Shown piece by piece: positions 43,988-56,432 of a stretch of 64,000 nt of DNA. Origin of the DNA: Nannocystis exedens (GTDB lineage: Bacteria > Myxococcota_A > Polyangia > Nannocystales > Nannocystaceae); assembly GCF_002343915.1 (NCBI RefSeq), contig NZ_NETK01000001.1, positions 10,564,001 through 10,628,000 on the forward strand, read 5' to 3'. Under the pieces are notes generated by a model, which searched no databases, was not told where the DNA came from, and worked only from the letters and a program-made list of their open reading frames with translations. Made by a program: the position numbers and the translations under genes. Each line of letters opens with the position of its first letter. Positions within the stretch are counted from its first letter, which is position 1.

Positions 43988-45034
43988 ATGACTTCACGCC
44001 GCCTCGTCTTCGCTTCACTGGTGATGGTAGGGTCGTTCGCCTGCGGCGGCGGCGACCCGGGGGACAACAGCGGCTCGAGCGATTCGGGCGGCGCGACGGA
44101 GACGACGACGTCGACGACGGCCATGACGACGACGTCGAGCACGGTCGGTTCGGAGTCCGAGGCGACCACGGCCTCGCCGACGAGCACGAGCACCTCGACG
44201 ACCGAACCCGGCACCACGGAGGCGCCGACGAGCACGTCGACGACGACCACCGGCGATCCGTTCTTCTGCCCGGTCGACATGGACGGGTGCTGCGAGGTGG
44301 CGATCGAGGTCGAGGCCGACACGTTCTTCTCCGACGCGATCGGCGGGATCGTCGAGGGCTGCCCGCTGGTGGATTTTGCGCCGCCCGAGTTCACCGCGCT
44401 GCGATGCGAGCACTTCAGCTTCGGCGCGATCGCGGAGCTGCAGGTGTTCAACGACGACGGGGGCATCTCCGCGCCGGTGGTGGGGCGGAGCGTGATGGCG
44501 CTGAAGTTCCCGAGCGCGGACGGGACGCTGCTGCTCGCCGGCGAGCCGGTCCCGAATGAATGGATTCAGGCCGCTCACCTCGAGCTGTCGGCCGAGGTCG
44601 ACTGGACCTTGTTCGACGACCTGCGATTTTCCGTCCACGGGCTCGGCGCCGACGCGATCTGGCAAGAGAGCCAGGACGAGGCGGCGACGGGGTGCGTCGA
44701 CGGCCTGGCGTCGTTCGCCTGCCTCGGGTGCGGCAAGACCGTGGGCGGGGAGTGCGAGAGCCCCTGGACGGAGCCGCCGGGGACGTCGCCGCCGCTCGCG
44801 ATCGTCGACGGGCTCCCGGACCAGGACGCGGGGCTGCTGCCGATCGACCTCGCGCCGCTGGGCGCGGCGAGCGAGTGGGTGCCGGAGATCGCCGGCGGGG
44901 TGGTCGTGGTCCCGAGCTCGTCGACGTTCATGGACCAGGCGTTCGTGGAGCACGTGCCGTACCCCGGCCTCCGCCTGCACGCGCGCGAGTCGGGGACGGC
45001 GCCGCGGCTGCGCTTGCGGCTGTGCCAGCCGTGA
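43988..45034 (+). CDS. Thr/Ser-linker lipoprotein, hypothetical (348 aa)
   Basis: Lipobox SLVMVGSFAC, linker TSTSTSTTEPGTTEAPTSTS, then a globular domain with many Cys (CPVDMDGCC, EGCPL, RCEHF, CVDGLASFACLGCGK, GECES) and a C-terminal beta-rich end (PRLRLRLCQP). It contains GSPDNTSAT-like polar loops but no known domain. Function unknown. Confidence 0.65.
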   Translation: MTSRRLVFASLVMVGSFACGGGDPGDNSGSSDSGGATETTTSTTAMTTTSSTVGSESEATTASPTSTSTSTTEPGTTEAPTSTSTTTTGDPFFCPVDMDGCCEVAIEVEADTFFSDAIGGIVEGCPLVDFAPPEFTALRCEHFSFGAIAELQVFNDDGGISAPVVGRSVMALKFPSADGTLLLAGEPVPNEWIQAAHLELSAEVDWTLFDDLRFSVHGLGADAIWQESQDEAATGCVDGLASFACLGCGKTVGGECESPWTEPPGTSPPLAIVDGLPDQDAGLLPIDLAPLGAASEWVPEIAGGVVVVPSSSTFMDQAFVEHVPYPGLRLHARESGTAPRLRLRLCQP

Positions 45035-45089
45035 CGCCGGGCGCGGCGCCGGCGTCGACGCTCCCGGCGCCGCGGCGGCGGTGAATCGG

Positions 45090-45124
45090 TGGCTGTCCGA
45101 AGGGACATGTCAATGGGTCTCTTC
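45090..45124. repeat. 14-nt-period repeat array, 2-3 units
   Basis: CTG core at 45093, ATG at 45107 (GTCCGAAGGGAC between), weak third CTT at 45121. Between convergent ends 45034 (+) and 45193 (-). Confidence 0.7.
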
Positions 45125-45192
45125 GGCCAGGTCATGAGGACGGCGCCCGGGCCGTCGTCCCAGGACGCGTCACGGCTCGGCGAGGGCGTCGA

Positions 45193-45414
45193 TCACCGGC
45201 CCGGGGCTACCGCGGCGGGCCGCTGCGCCTCGCTGCGCGCGAGCAGGCAGCGGCGCAGGCCCTCGCGCAGGGTCGGCAGGCACTGCAGGTCGCGCGGGGC
45301 CTGGTCGAGGGTCGAGAGGGTCCGGGCGACGCCGGCGCTCACGCCGGTGACGACGGCGCGACAGTCGACGAGCTTGACGGCTCGCAGGCGCGCGCGGGAT
45401 GTCCTCGAGAGCAT
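45193..45414 (-). pseudogene. 5'-truncated RsbR/RsbS-type STAS domain fragment
   Basis: The minus frame reads VDCRAVVTGVSAGVARTLST and then LREGLRRCLLARSE, the C-terminal half of RsbR/RsbS STAS domains (compare VLTGI.P.VA.TL and TLRDGL). The first half, including the phosphorylated Ser/Thr loop, is missing: the sequence upstream is a 14-nt repeat array, and the apparent start ATG lies inside it. Looks like a gene whose 5' part was deleted or replaced at the repeat. Confidence 0.65.
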
Positions 45415-45430
45415 GTCTGTGGGGACAGGC
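45396..45430. repeat. 14-nt-period repeat array, 3 units
   Basis: Cores at 45399 ATG, 45413 ATG and 45427 AGG, spacing 14. Lies between the AraC gene stop (45442) and the STAS fragment, and overlaps the broken end of the latter. Confidence 0.8.
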
Positions 45431-45441
45431 GCTTGCCGGGG

Positions 45442-46356
45442 TCAAGCCGGGCGGACCAGGCCGCCGGTCTCGCGCAGGCGCCGCAGGTCGCGCGCCGGCG
45501 GCTCGCCGAACAGCCGGCTGTACTCGCGGCTGAACTGCGAGGGGCTCTCGTAGCCGACGCGGAAGGCGGCGCTGGTGGCGTCGAGCGCCTCGCTGAACAT
45601 CAGCCGGCGGGCCTCCTGCAGCCGCAGCTGCTTCTGGTACTGCAGCGGGCTCATGGCGGTGACGGCCTTGAAGTGGTGGTGCAGCGAGGACGGGCTCATG
45701 TGCAGCTCGCGGGCGAACTCCTCGATCCGCAGCGGCTCGGCGTAGTGCTGCTTGAGCCAGTCGATGGCGCGGGCGATCCGGCGGGCCTGGCCGTCGCCGG
45801 CGGCGATCTGGCGCAGCCGCCAGCCCTCGTCGCTCTTGAGCAGGCGGTAGGTCAGCTCGCGCACGGCCAGCGGCGCGAGGGCGGCGATGTCCTCGGGGGC
45901 GTCGAGCAGGCGCGTCAGCCGGAGCACGGCGTCGAGCATCGCCGGCGTCATGGCGCTGAGGTAGAGGCCGCGGGCGGGCCGCTGCGCAGCGGGCGGCGGG
46001 GGGCCGAACTCCAGCAGCATCTGCGCCAGCTCGCCGGGGTCGAGGTCGAGGCGCAGGCACAGGTACGGCGCGGCGGGGCTGGCCTCGACGACCTGACCCG
46101 TGACCGGCAGGTCGATCGAGACGACGAGGAAGCGCGAGGCGTCGTAGACGTAGACCTCGTCGGCCAGGTGGACGCGCTTTTTGCCCTGCGCCACCACGCA
46201 CAGCGCGGGCTCGTGCAGCAGCACGAGCGGCTCGCCGGGCCGCGCGGCGCGGATCAGCGAGAGGCGTGGGATCGGGGTCGCGTGCACGCCGTCGCCGGAG
46301 GTGTGCCGCAGCAATTGAGCGGCCAGCTCGGCGGTCCCGGGCGCAGTGGTCGCCAT
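45442..46356 (-). CDS. AraC-family transcription regulator (304 aa)
   Basis: N-terminal AraC_N ligand-type domain (PLVLLHEPALCVVAQGKKRV, VYVYDASRFLVVSIDLPVTG) and two C-terminal HTHs (EPLRIEEFARELHMSPSSLH and HHFKAVT; AAFRVGYESPSQFSREYSRL). Closest in pattern to the YqhC-like group, which controls a neighbouring aldehyde/ketone reductase. Divergent from an SDR gene 177 nt away, its probable target. All parts intact. Confidence 0.88.
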   Translation of the reverse strand: MATTAPGTAELAAQLLRHTSGDGVHATPIPRLSLIRAARPGEPLVLLHEPALCVVAQGKKRVHLADEVYVYDASRFLVVSIDLPVTGQVVEASPAAPYLCLRLDLDPGELAQMLLEFGPPPPAAQRPARGLYLSAMTPAMLDAVLRLTRLLDAPEDIAALAPLAVRELTYRLLKSDEGWRLRQIAAGDGQARRIARAIDWLKQHYAEPLRIEEFARELHMSPSSLHHHFKAVTAMSPLQYQKQLRLQEARRLMFSEALDATSAAFRVGYESPSQFSREYSRLFGEPPARDLRRLRETGGLVRPA

Positions 46357-46533
46357 CGGCCGAGCTTACTCGCGGGCCCCCGGGGCGGCAAGAACGGGCC
46401 GGTCGGCGCGCGGCGGAGGATCGGGCAAGAGGCGGCGAGGAACAGGCTAACGCGCCCGCAGGCCCGCTCCTATGGTGATTGCGCAGCCGGCACGCCCGCC
46501 CGCGGGCGGCCCGGCGCAGACAGGAGAGTCACC

Positions 46534-47271
46534 ATGTCCGAAATCGAGAACAAGGTCGTATTGATCACTGGCGCGAGCAGCGGCATCGGCGAGGCGACCG
46601 CCCGCCTGCTGGCCAAACACGGGGCACACGTGGTGCTCGGGGCCCGCCGCACCGACCGGCTGGCGGCGCTGGCCGACGAGATCGCGGGCGACGGCGGCTC
46701 GGTCCGCTACCGCCGGCTCGACGTGACGCAGCGCGAAGACGTGGCCGCGTTCGTGGCGTTCGCCAGGGCGACGTTCGGCCGCGTCGACGTGATCGTCAAC
46801 AACGCGGGGGTGATGCCGCTGTCGAACCTCGAGGCGCTCAAGGTCGAGGAGTGGGACCGCACGATCGACGTCAACATCCGCGGGGTGCTGCACGGGATCG
46901 CGGCCGCGCTGCCGGTGATGCAGCAGCAAAGGCGCGGGCACTTCGTCAACCTGTCGTCGATCGGCGGGCACTACGTGGTGCCGACCGCGGCGGTGTACTG
47001 CGCCACGAAGTTCGCGGTGCGGGCGATCTCGGACGGGCTGCGGCAGGAGGTCGGCGGCGATATCAGGGTGACGGTCATCTCGCCGGGCGTGACCGAGTCG
47101 GAGCTGGCCGACACCATCACCGACCCGGGGGCGCGCGAGGGGATGAAGGAGTTCCGCAAGATCGCCATCCCGGCGGCGGCGATCGCCCGCGCGATCCTGT
47201 TCGCCATCGAGCAGCCGCCCGAGGTCGACGTCAGCGAGATGATCGTGCGGCCGACGGCGAGCCCGTATTGA
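46534..47271 (+). CDS. Short-chain dehydrogenase/reductase (SDR) (245 aa)
   Basis: Classical SDR: cofactor motif LITGASSGIGEATARLLAKH, RRTDRL (Arg pair favours NADPH), RLDVT, NNAGVMPLSNLEALK, Ser in VNLSSIGG, YCATK (Tyr/Lys), ISPGVTESELAD. The whole catalytic tetrad is present. AGGAGA lies 8 nt before ATG. Likely under the divergent AraC regulator. The group (YdfG-like / 'SDR family oxidoreductase') reduces carbonyls; substrate unknown. Confidence 0.9.
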   Translation: MSEIENKVVLITGASSGIGEATARLLAKHGAHVVLGARRTDRLAALADEIAGDGGSVRYRRLDVTQREDVAAFVAFARATFGRVDVIVNNAGVMPLSNLEALKVEEWDRTIDVNIRGVLHGIAAALPVMQQQRRGHFVNLSSIGGHYVVPTAAVYCATKFAVRAISDGLRQEVGGDIRVTVISPGVTESELADTITDPGAREGMKEFRKIAIPAAAIARAILFAIEQPPEVDVSEMIVRPTASPY

Positions 47272-47523
47272 GGGCACCCGCGAGCCGGCGTGGGGCGGCG
47301 GCGCTGCGGGGCCGCGAGGCTCGCCCGAGCCCCGGCGCGAGGCGGCGATCGGGGCGGCGCCGATCCGAACGGGCGCGCCGTGCTCCGGTAAAACTCGGCG
47401 CATTCACCGGAGGCCGCGTATGCCGTACGTCGCCGCATGACCCCATCGCGCAGACGGCTCGGTGCGTTGCTGAAGTTCGTCGCGGCGCTCCGCCGGCCGC
47501 GGCGCGTAGGAGGTGGATGATTT

Positions 47524-47558
47524 GGCCTGTCTTTGTGAACATGCCCTCCGGGACATTT
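47524..47558. repeat. 14-nt-period repeat array, 3 units
   Basis: Cores at 47527 CTG, 47541 ATG and 47555 ATT, spacing 14; the stop of the minus-strand kinase follows at 47566. In a 294-nt convergent gap in which I see nothing else. Confidence 0.75.
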
Positions 47559-47565
47559 ACCGCGA

Positions 47566-51134
<3,569 letters not shown>

Positions 51135-51138
<4 letters not shown>

Positions 51139-51779
51139 CGCCGCTCCGGCCCGCGCCGGGCCCGCAGCGGGGCGCCGAGCTCGGCCGCCCAGCGCTCGAA
51201 CCCGGACTGGGTGCTGTGCGCCAGCGACGGCGACTCGGCGATCCGCTGCATCACCGCGTCGAGCTGCTCGCGTGCCCGCATCAGCCGCGTGCGCACGGTG
51301 CCGGGCGGGATGCCGAGCACCTCGGCGATCTCGCCGGTGGTGAGCCCCTCCCAGTAGTGCAGCTCGACCAGCACCTGCAGCTCGACCGGGATCCGGCGCA
51401 GCGCGGCGAGCAGGAGCCGCACCTCCTCGCGCTGGCCGATCGCGGCGGTGGCGGAGGGCTGGAGGTCCTCGGCGGAGACGCTGGTGAAGTCGAGGCGCTG
51501 CTGCTCGCGCGCGCGGTCGCGGAAGTGGCGGCAGAGCTGGCGGTAGGCGATGGCGAACAGGTACGAGCGGAAGCTGGCGCGGCCCTGGAAGTTCGGCAGC
51601 TGCTCGACGCAGGCGAGGAAGGTGCGCTGGATCAGGTCGCCGCCCTGGTCGCCGACCTTGCTCTGGAAGAACCGCGCGACCGCGTCGTAGTGGCGCTCGA
51701 ACAGCGCGAAGCCGGCCTTGCGGTCGCCCGCGAGCCAGGCGGCGAGGAGCACGTCGTCTGCGGGCGACGGGTCGGACAC
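51135..51779 (-). CDS. ECF-type sigma-70 factor (214 aa)
   Basis: Sigma2 region (about 15-85; AWLAGDRKAGFALFERHYDA, DLIQRTFLACVEQLPNFQG, FRSYLFAIAYRQLCRHFR) and sigma4 (about 125-185; LRRIPVELQVLVELHYWEGL, TTGEIAEVLGIPPGTVRTRL). A 30-residue C-terminal extension follows. No anti-sigma gene nearby; instead the stop overlaps the start of a Ser/Thr kinase, so activity is probably controlled by phosphorylation, as for kinase-linked ECF groups known in myxobacteria and planctomycetes. GTG 51779 chosen; TTG 51785 possible. Confidence 0.88.
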
Positions 51780-51994
51780 GCGCAACCCAGGATGCCGCGG
51801 GCCTCGGGCGCGGTCAAATCACCGCCGGGACGACCGCGCGGCGAACGACGCGGGCAGGGCTCGAGGTCGCCGACATCGATGCGTGACGATGGACGACCTC
51901 GGCGCGGCTCGTGGTCGTCACGGGCGCGGACGAGGTCTTCCACGGCTCCCTCGCTGGCTCGCAGCGGCACGGTCGTTCACCCTCTCCCGGCTTC

Positions 51995-53268
51995 ATGGCT
52001 CGTCGCCCCCGGTCGACATCGCGCAACTTCGGTTCCGCCGCCGGCGCGACGCTCGTGGCGTCCGTTCTCGCCTGCGGGAGCGAAGGCCCGTGCGGCTCGG
52101 CCATCGGCCTGTGTGCGGGCGAGGGCCGGTGGCGGATCGTGGCGACGCCCGTCGATGACGCGGTGCTGCTCGACGTCGACGGCGATGGGGTGGAGGAGAG
52201 CGCGGTGCTGTCGCGCGAGGCCCGGAAGCTCACGCTCGGGTATGGCAGCGGTGCGCACGACCCCAGGCGCTCGGCGCTGTACCTCGAGGGCGAGCCCGTC
52301 GGTCTCGCGGCCCTCCCGCGCGAGGTGGCGGTGGCGCTGGCCGAACCATCGCGGGTGGCGATCTTCGGGTCGACGCCGACGGTCGCCTCGAGCGGCGGCG
52401 GGACATCGCCCTCGGCGCCGAGCCGGCGGCGCTCCGCGGGGCCGACCTCGACGGCGACGGCGCGCCGGAGCTGATCGCGTCGTTGCCGGCCGCGGGCACG
52501 GTCGCGGTCGTCGATCCGCGCGCGAGTGCGGTGCGCGAGTATCCCGCGGGCACCCGTCCGTGGGCGCTCGCGAGCGGCGATGTCGACGCGGATGGGCGCC
52601 GCGACGTGGTCGTGGTCGATGGCGGCGGCGACGTGAGCCCGGGTGTGACGGGCGAGCGCGCATTGCATGTACTCCGCGGCGAGGGCGACGGCACCCTGAA
52701 GCTGGTCTCCTCGAGCCCGTCGAGCGCCGGCGTGTACTGGCTCGAGCTCGCCGATCACGACGGCGACGGCGACCTCGACGCGCTCGCGCGTACGCCCGTG
52801 ACGGCGGTGCTGGTCCATCGCAACGACGGCGACGGCAACTTCTCGAGCCCGACGGCGCTGCCGTTCTTCGACGTCTTCCCCGACGGTCCCGGGATGGCCG
52901 TGGGGCCGGTGGCCAGCAGCGGCCTCACGGGCGTCAGCGTTCCGCAGGGGATGGTGCTGAGCACGTGGTTCGGCGAAGGCGCGACCTGGCTCGGGCACGT
53001 GGAGGAATACATGCGCGGGTCGACGACGTGGGTCGGCGGCGGCCCGGGCGAGCGCATGCTGGTCGGCGGCGACTCGTACCTGGCGCCCTTCGCCTGGCAG
53101 GCGAGCGCGACGCCGATCGAGGTGTGGCGCAGGCCCGATCGCTACTTTCCCCGGGACCGCCCATTCGGAGGATCGCGACGGGACGCGCTACGTCGCGCTC
53201 AAGATCCTCGAGCGGCCCGTGGCGGCTCAGCGTCTCGTGCAGGCTCTCGCCCTCGAGGTGCTCCATGA
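51995..53268 (+). pseudogene. FG-GAP-type lipoprotein, frameshifted and with a replaced C-terminus
   Basis: The first frame has lipobox ASVLAC, then CSAIGLCAGEG-like Cys and a calcium-loop repeat (LLDVDGDGVEESAVL). Near 52390 the sensible frame shifts (after IFGSTPTVASS) and continues as GRDIALGAEPAALRG, LDGDGAPELIASL, GDVDADGRRDVVVVDGGG, ELADHDGDGDLDALART, consistent with one missing or extra base in a G/C run. The second frame remains plausible to about WRRPDRYF, then enters a scrambled kinase relic and stops at 53268. FG-GAP proteins are surface adhesins or propellers. Confidence 0.6.
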
Positions 53269-53330
53269 TGAGGTAGGCGAGGCCGTCGGCGACGCCGAGG
53301 TCGACCACGTCGCGATGTGCCGTGGAACTG
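53160..53330. pseudogene. Scrambled Ser/Thr kinase relic, two pieces in opposite orientation
   Basis: Plus strand 53160-53210 reads AHSEDRDGTRYVALKILE, the kinase N-lobe around the ATP-binding Lys. Immediately after, the minus strand 53312-53200 reads HRDVVDLGVADGLAYLIMEH followed by LEGESLHETLSRHGPLE, the kinase hinge and helix D. In an intact kinase these lie on the same strand about 50 residues apart, so an inversion with deletion has happened here. Confidence 0.6.
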
Positions 53331-53352
53331 TACAACGCCCATCGCCGGGCGC

Positions 53353-54039
53353 TTACGACGGCAGGCGCTCCACGAAGCGGCTCAGCAGGACACGTACGCC
53401 GGCTTGGCCGAAGTCGATCTCCAGCTTCGTATCGGCGCCGCTGCGCTCTTCGCGTCGGACGACGCCCTCTCCGAACTTGGGATGCCTCACGCGGCAGAAA
53501 CTTCGTGGCGTTCGATCCGCAGCAGTCATGCGGACTTCGAGCGTCGCCTTCTTCATCCACGCTTCGAGCGCCCGGCGCTCGGCGTCCGTCGGATCCGACC
53601 CGTGGAGGTGTTGCTCGACGACCTCGTCGAGCCAGTCGGCCACGGGCAGCGATCTCCGGCTCTGGTCGTCATCCAGGTACACGACGATCCGCGCCGCCGC
53701 GGCGCGTCGCTCGACGCAGATCCATTCGTGCCCATCGCGGCCCAGCGGGACGAGCGATGCTGGCACGGAAGCCGCCTCCGCCTCATTCCGGAGGGAGGGA
53801 AGCCGCGCCAGATCGAGATCGTACATGCCGAAGACGTCGACGACGGCGAACAGGAGCAGGACCGCCGGATCGAAGCGCAGCCCGAGCTCGCGCTCCACGT
53901 CCGCGACGGCCTCGGCGTCGAGGGACACGACGATCTCCGGCGTCGCGACGACCTCCGGACCCCGCTCGGCGGCGAGGAGCGCGAGGTAGGCGCGTTTGCT
54001 TGCACCATCGATGACGTGAGAACGCGCTAGGTCGGCCAT
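53353..54039 (-). CDS. SMI1/KNR4 (SUKH)-like protein with UvrD-C-like tail (228 aa)
   Basis: N-terminal 150 residues follow the SUKH pattern: VADVERELGLRFDPAVLLLF, MYDLDLARLPSLRNE, then GRDGHEWICVERRAAAARIV and a C-terminal ADWLDEVVEQH helix. The last about 45 residues (FCRVRHPKFGEGVVRREE, LEIDFGQAGVRVLLSRFVE) match the small beta fold seen at UvrD/PcrA C-termini and in stand-alone proteins. SUKH proteins are often toxin immunity proteins, but no toxin gene is next to it. GGAG precedes the ATG. Confidence 0.65.
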   Translation of the reverse strand: MADLARSHVIDGASKRAYLALLAAERGPEVVATPEIVVSLDAEAVADVERELGLRFDPAVLLLFAVVDVFGMYDLDLARLPSLRNEAEAASVPASLVPLGRDGHEWICVERRAAAARIVVYLDDDQSRRSLPVADWLDEVVEQHLHGSDPTDAERRALEAWMKKATLEVRMTAADRTPRSFCRVRHPKFGEGVVRREERSGADTKLEIDFGQAGVRVLLSRFVERLPS

Positions 54040-54151
54040 GGGATTGCTCCGAAAAAGTGAGCACTTTTCTTACGCCGCTTGTGTCGGCGCCTGTCCGTCG
54101 TAAAGTTCTCCTCGTAGGCAATCGGCGTCGAGTAGCCGATAGACGAGCCAT

Positions 54152-54172
54152 GACATGCCCCGAAGGACATGC
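54152..54172. repeat. 14-nt-period repeat, 2 units
   Basis: ACATGCC cores at 54155 and 54169 with CGAAGG between. In the 159-nt gap between two minus-strand genes. Confidence 0.7.
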
Positions 54173-54198
54173 CATGAAACACCCGAGCTTCGCGCAGC

Positions 54199-56274
54199 TC
54201 AGTCCGGATCACAGGCCCCGTCGCAGAACGTCTCGACCACGCCCTCGCGGAAGAACTTGTCCATCGAAGCGTTCGCCGCCGCCAGCTTGCGCGGCCCGCC
54301 GTGGGGGTCGTCGCCTTCCTTCATCGGCACGTTCACCGTCGGCTCCGGCGGCAGCCCGAAGTCGAACTCCACCATCGCCGAGCCGGAGTGGCTGCCCTCC
54401 ACCTCCTCGATCCCCCAGATCGAGCGATTGACCGGGCCCATGTTGACCACCCCGCCGATCGCGCGGGCCATGACGTGGGCGCCCAGGGTCGTCACCTGGT
54501 GGTCGCCGATGGCCACGTTGAGCAGGACGTCGTGCGCCGGCGTGTTCGGCAGCGGCTCGCGGATGTGATGGCTGTAGCCGTTGGGTTCGGAGCGGTCCCA
54601 CAGCATCTGCACCAGGCCGAGCACCACCTGGATGTCGATCGGGTCGGGGTAGGCGCCCTTGACGATCGAGAAGAAGCTGTCGAAGTCGACGCTGCGGTTG
54701 AGCAGGAGGTTGTACGGCTGGCCGGGGACGCCGAGCATGCCGCGGGTGACGTCGACCTGCACCGCCATCAGCGACGCGCCGAAGATGCCCCCCTGGCTGT
54801 TGCCGAAGTAGTACGCGGCCGAGGTGTCGAACATCGCCTGTTCGCCCTGGTAGGTCAGGGCCGGGTCGGTGGCGAAGTCGCCGAGCATCATCCGCGTGGC
54901 GAGGATGAAGTTGAGGATGCCCTGCTGGCCGCGGTCGGGGACCGCCGCGAATTGATGGAGGTGGCCGCCCAGCGCGCCGACGATGGTGACGATGTCGTCC
55001 TCGGCCATGCCGACCCAATCGACGGAGAACAGGATGTAGTTGTAGTCCTCGGCGAACTGGCGGAACTCGCTGGCCTTGACCTGCGAGCGGCTGCCGAGCA
55101 GGCCGTGGCCGTAGCCGACCGGGGCCGAGGGCGCCTCGAACGCGCTGTAGGGGATGAGGACGGTGAACGGGTAGGTCGCGGTGCCGTTTTGGGTCGGCAG
55201 GCCGGCGTCGTCGAGGACCATGCGGCCGCCCGACTCGGGCTTGTCGAGGTACAGCGGGACCGTCATCTCGCCCTCGACGCACAGGGCGATGAACTCGGCG
55301 CAATCCTCGGTGATCGTCTCGATCTCGTAGGCGGGCCCGGCCGCGCCGACCTGCGCGAGCGCGTGGTCGCGGATGTGGAGCATCCGCCCGGTGGTGTTCT
55401 CGGTGCTGCTGACGGTGTAGTCCCAGGCGAGCTGCAGATCGTCGCGGGTGACGCCGACGGCCTCGAGGCGCTGGAAGATGTCGGCGTAGAGCGGGCGGCG
55501 GGCGTCGATCGAGGGGTCGTCGGGGAACGGGGTCAGGTCGCGCAGGGCGGCGAACGCCGGCGAGGGCGCGAGCGGCTCGCCGCCGGCGTCGACGACGTTG
55601 CGCACGGCGTAGATCAGGCGGGCGCCGTCGCGCGGGCGGGTGACCGGGCGGATCAGCAGGGTGCGCCGGGCGTCGTCGCCGTGCGACATGTCGAGCTCGG
55701 TGAAGTGCGGCACGAGCTCGCCGGTGTCGACGTCGAGGATGATCGTGGGGCTGTCGGGCGTGACCGAGATCTCGATGCTCCACGGGCCGGGCAGGCCGGT
55801 AATGGTGGCACCCGGCATGTGGACCATGCCCGGCAGGCCGCCGGAGAAGCCGTCGAGCTCGGCGAACACGTCGGTCTCCGGCAAGATGCCGCCGGTCGAC
55901 ATCGGCAGCGAATTGCGCGGGAGGGCGACGCGGCGGCCGGTCGGGGTGGTCGCGTCGGCGGTGGTATAAACATTGTTGGGGAACGGGAACAGGCAATAAT
56001 TGGGGTCGAGCGGGTCGCACTCGAGGGTCGGCCAGTCGACGTTCGGGTCGGGCTCGGGCAGCACCGGGCCGGTCGTGGTGTCGCTCGTGTCCCCCGTGGT
56101 GGTGGTGGTCGGGGCGGTGGTGCCGGTGCCGGTCGGCGGCTCGTCGGTGGTGCCGGTCGACCCCGTGGTCGTGCCGTCGGAGGCGGATTCGGTGGCAGAG
56201 TCGCCGCAGGCGCCGACGAGGGCGGTGAGCGTCAAGGCGGCGAACGTGGCGGCGAGCGGGCTTTTCCGGATCAC
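54199..56274 (-). CDS. Alpha/beta-hydrolase-type lipoprotein with Thr linker (691 aa)
   Basis: GTG start, lipobox LTALVGAC, linker TTAPTTTTTGDTSDTT, then about 600 residues. A nucleophile elbow AAYYFGNSQGGIFGASLM (Ser at about residue 500) and VGYGHGLLGSRSQV upstream fit an alpha/beta hydrolase; Asp/His partners are likely in IREPLPNTPAHDVLLNVAIG and GSHSGSAM. The N-terminal domain (NVDWPTLECDPLDPNYCLFP) is shared with uncharacterised myxobacterial proteins as far as I recall. Esterase or peptidase activity is inferred. Confidence 0.72.
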   Translation of the reverse strand: MIRKSPLAATFAALTLTALVGACGDSATESASDGTTTGSTGTTDEPPTGTGTTAPTTTTTGDTSDTTTGPVLPEPDPNVDWPTLECDPLDPNYCLFPFPNNVYTTADATTPTGRRVALPRNSLPMSTGGILPETDVFAELDGFSGGLPGMVHMPGATITGLPGPWSIEISVTPDSPTIILDVDTGELVPHFTELDMSHGDDARRTLLIRPVTRPRDGARLIYAVRNVVDAGGEPLAPSPAFAALRDLTPFPDDPSIDARRPLYADIFQRLEAVGVTRDDLQLAWDYTVSSTENTTGRMLHIRDHALAQVGAAGPAYEIETITEDCAEFIALCVEGEMTVPLYLDKPESGGRMVLDDAGLPTQNGTATYPFTVLIPYSAFEAPSAPVGYGHGLLGSRSQVKASEFRQFAEDYNYILFSVDWVGMAEDDIVTIVGALGGHLHQFAAVPDRGQQGILNFILATRMMLGDFATDPALTYQGEQAMFDTSAAYYFGNSQGGIFGASLMAVQVDVTRGMLGVPGQPYNLLLNRSVDFDSFFSIVKGAYPDPIDIQVVLGLVQMLWDRSEPNGYSHHIREPLPNTPAHDVLLNVAIGDHQVTTLGAHVMARAIGGVVNMGPVNRSIWGIEEVEGSHSGSAMVEFDFGLPPEPTVNVPMKEGDDPHGGPRKLAAANASMDKFFREGVVETFCDGACDPD

Positions 56275-56432
56275 GCTAGAGTCTCCCTCGGTCCGTCTTA
56301 TCACAGCTCGCCGCACCGCCTCCGCCGGGCCGACGTGCGCTGACACGGAGGCGTGACGACGCCGTGACGCCCGTGCGCTTACGCGCGAGCCGCGAGCCGT
56401 GGATTGCGCGGCCTGTGACCCGCGAGCCGGAT

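Noticed and set aside
46522..46537. 14-nt repeat at the SDR start codon (ACAGGAG...ACCATGTCCGAAA)
   Set aside because: Cores are 12 nt apart and the sequence is explained by the Shine-Dalgarno and start codon.
55810..55830. Another 14-nt repeat in the hydrolase gene (two ATG cores)
   Set aside because: Cores are 9 nt apart, not 14, so it does not belong to the family. Likewise 36821, 37343 and 10121/10127 were out of phase.
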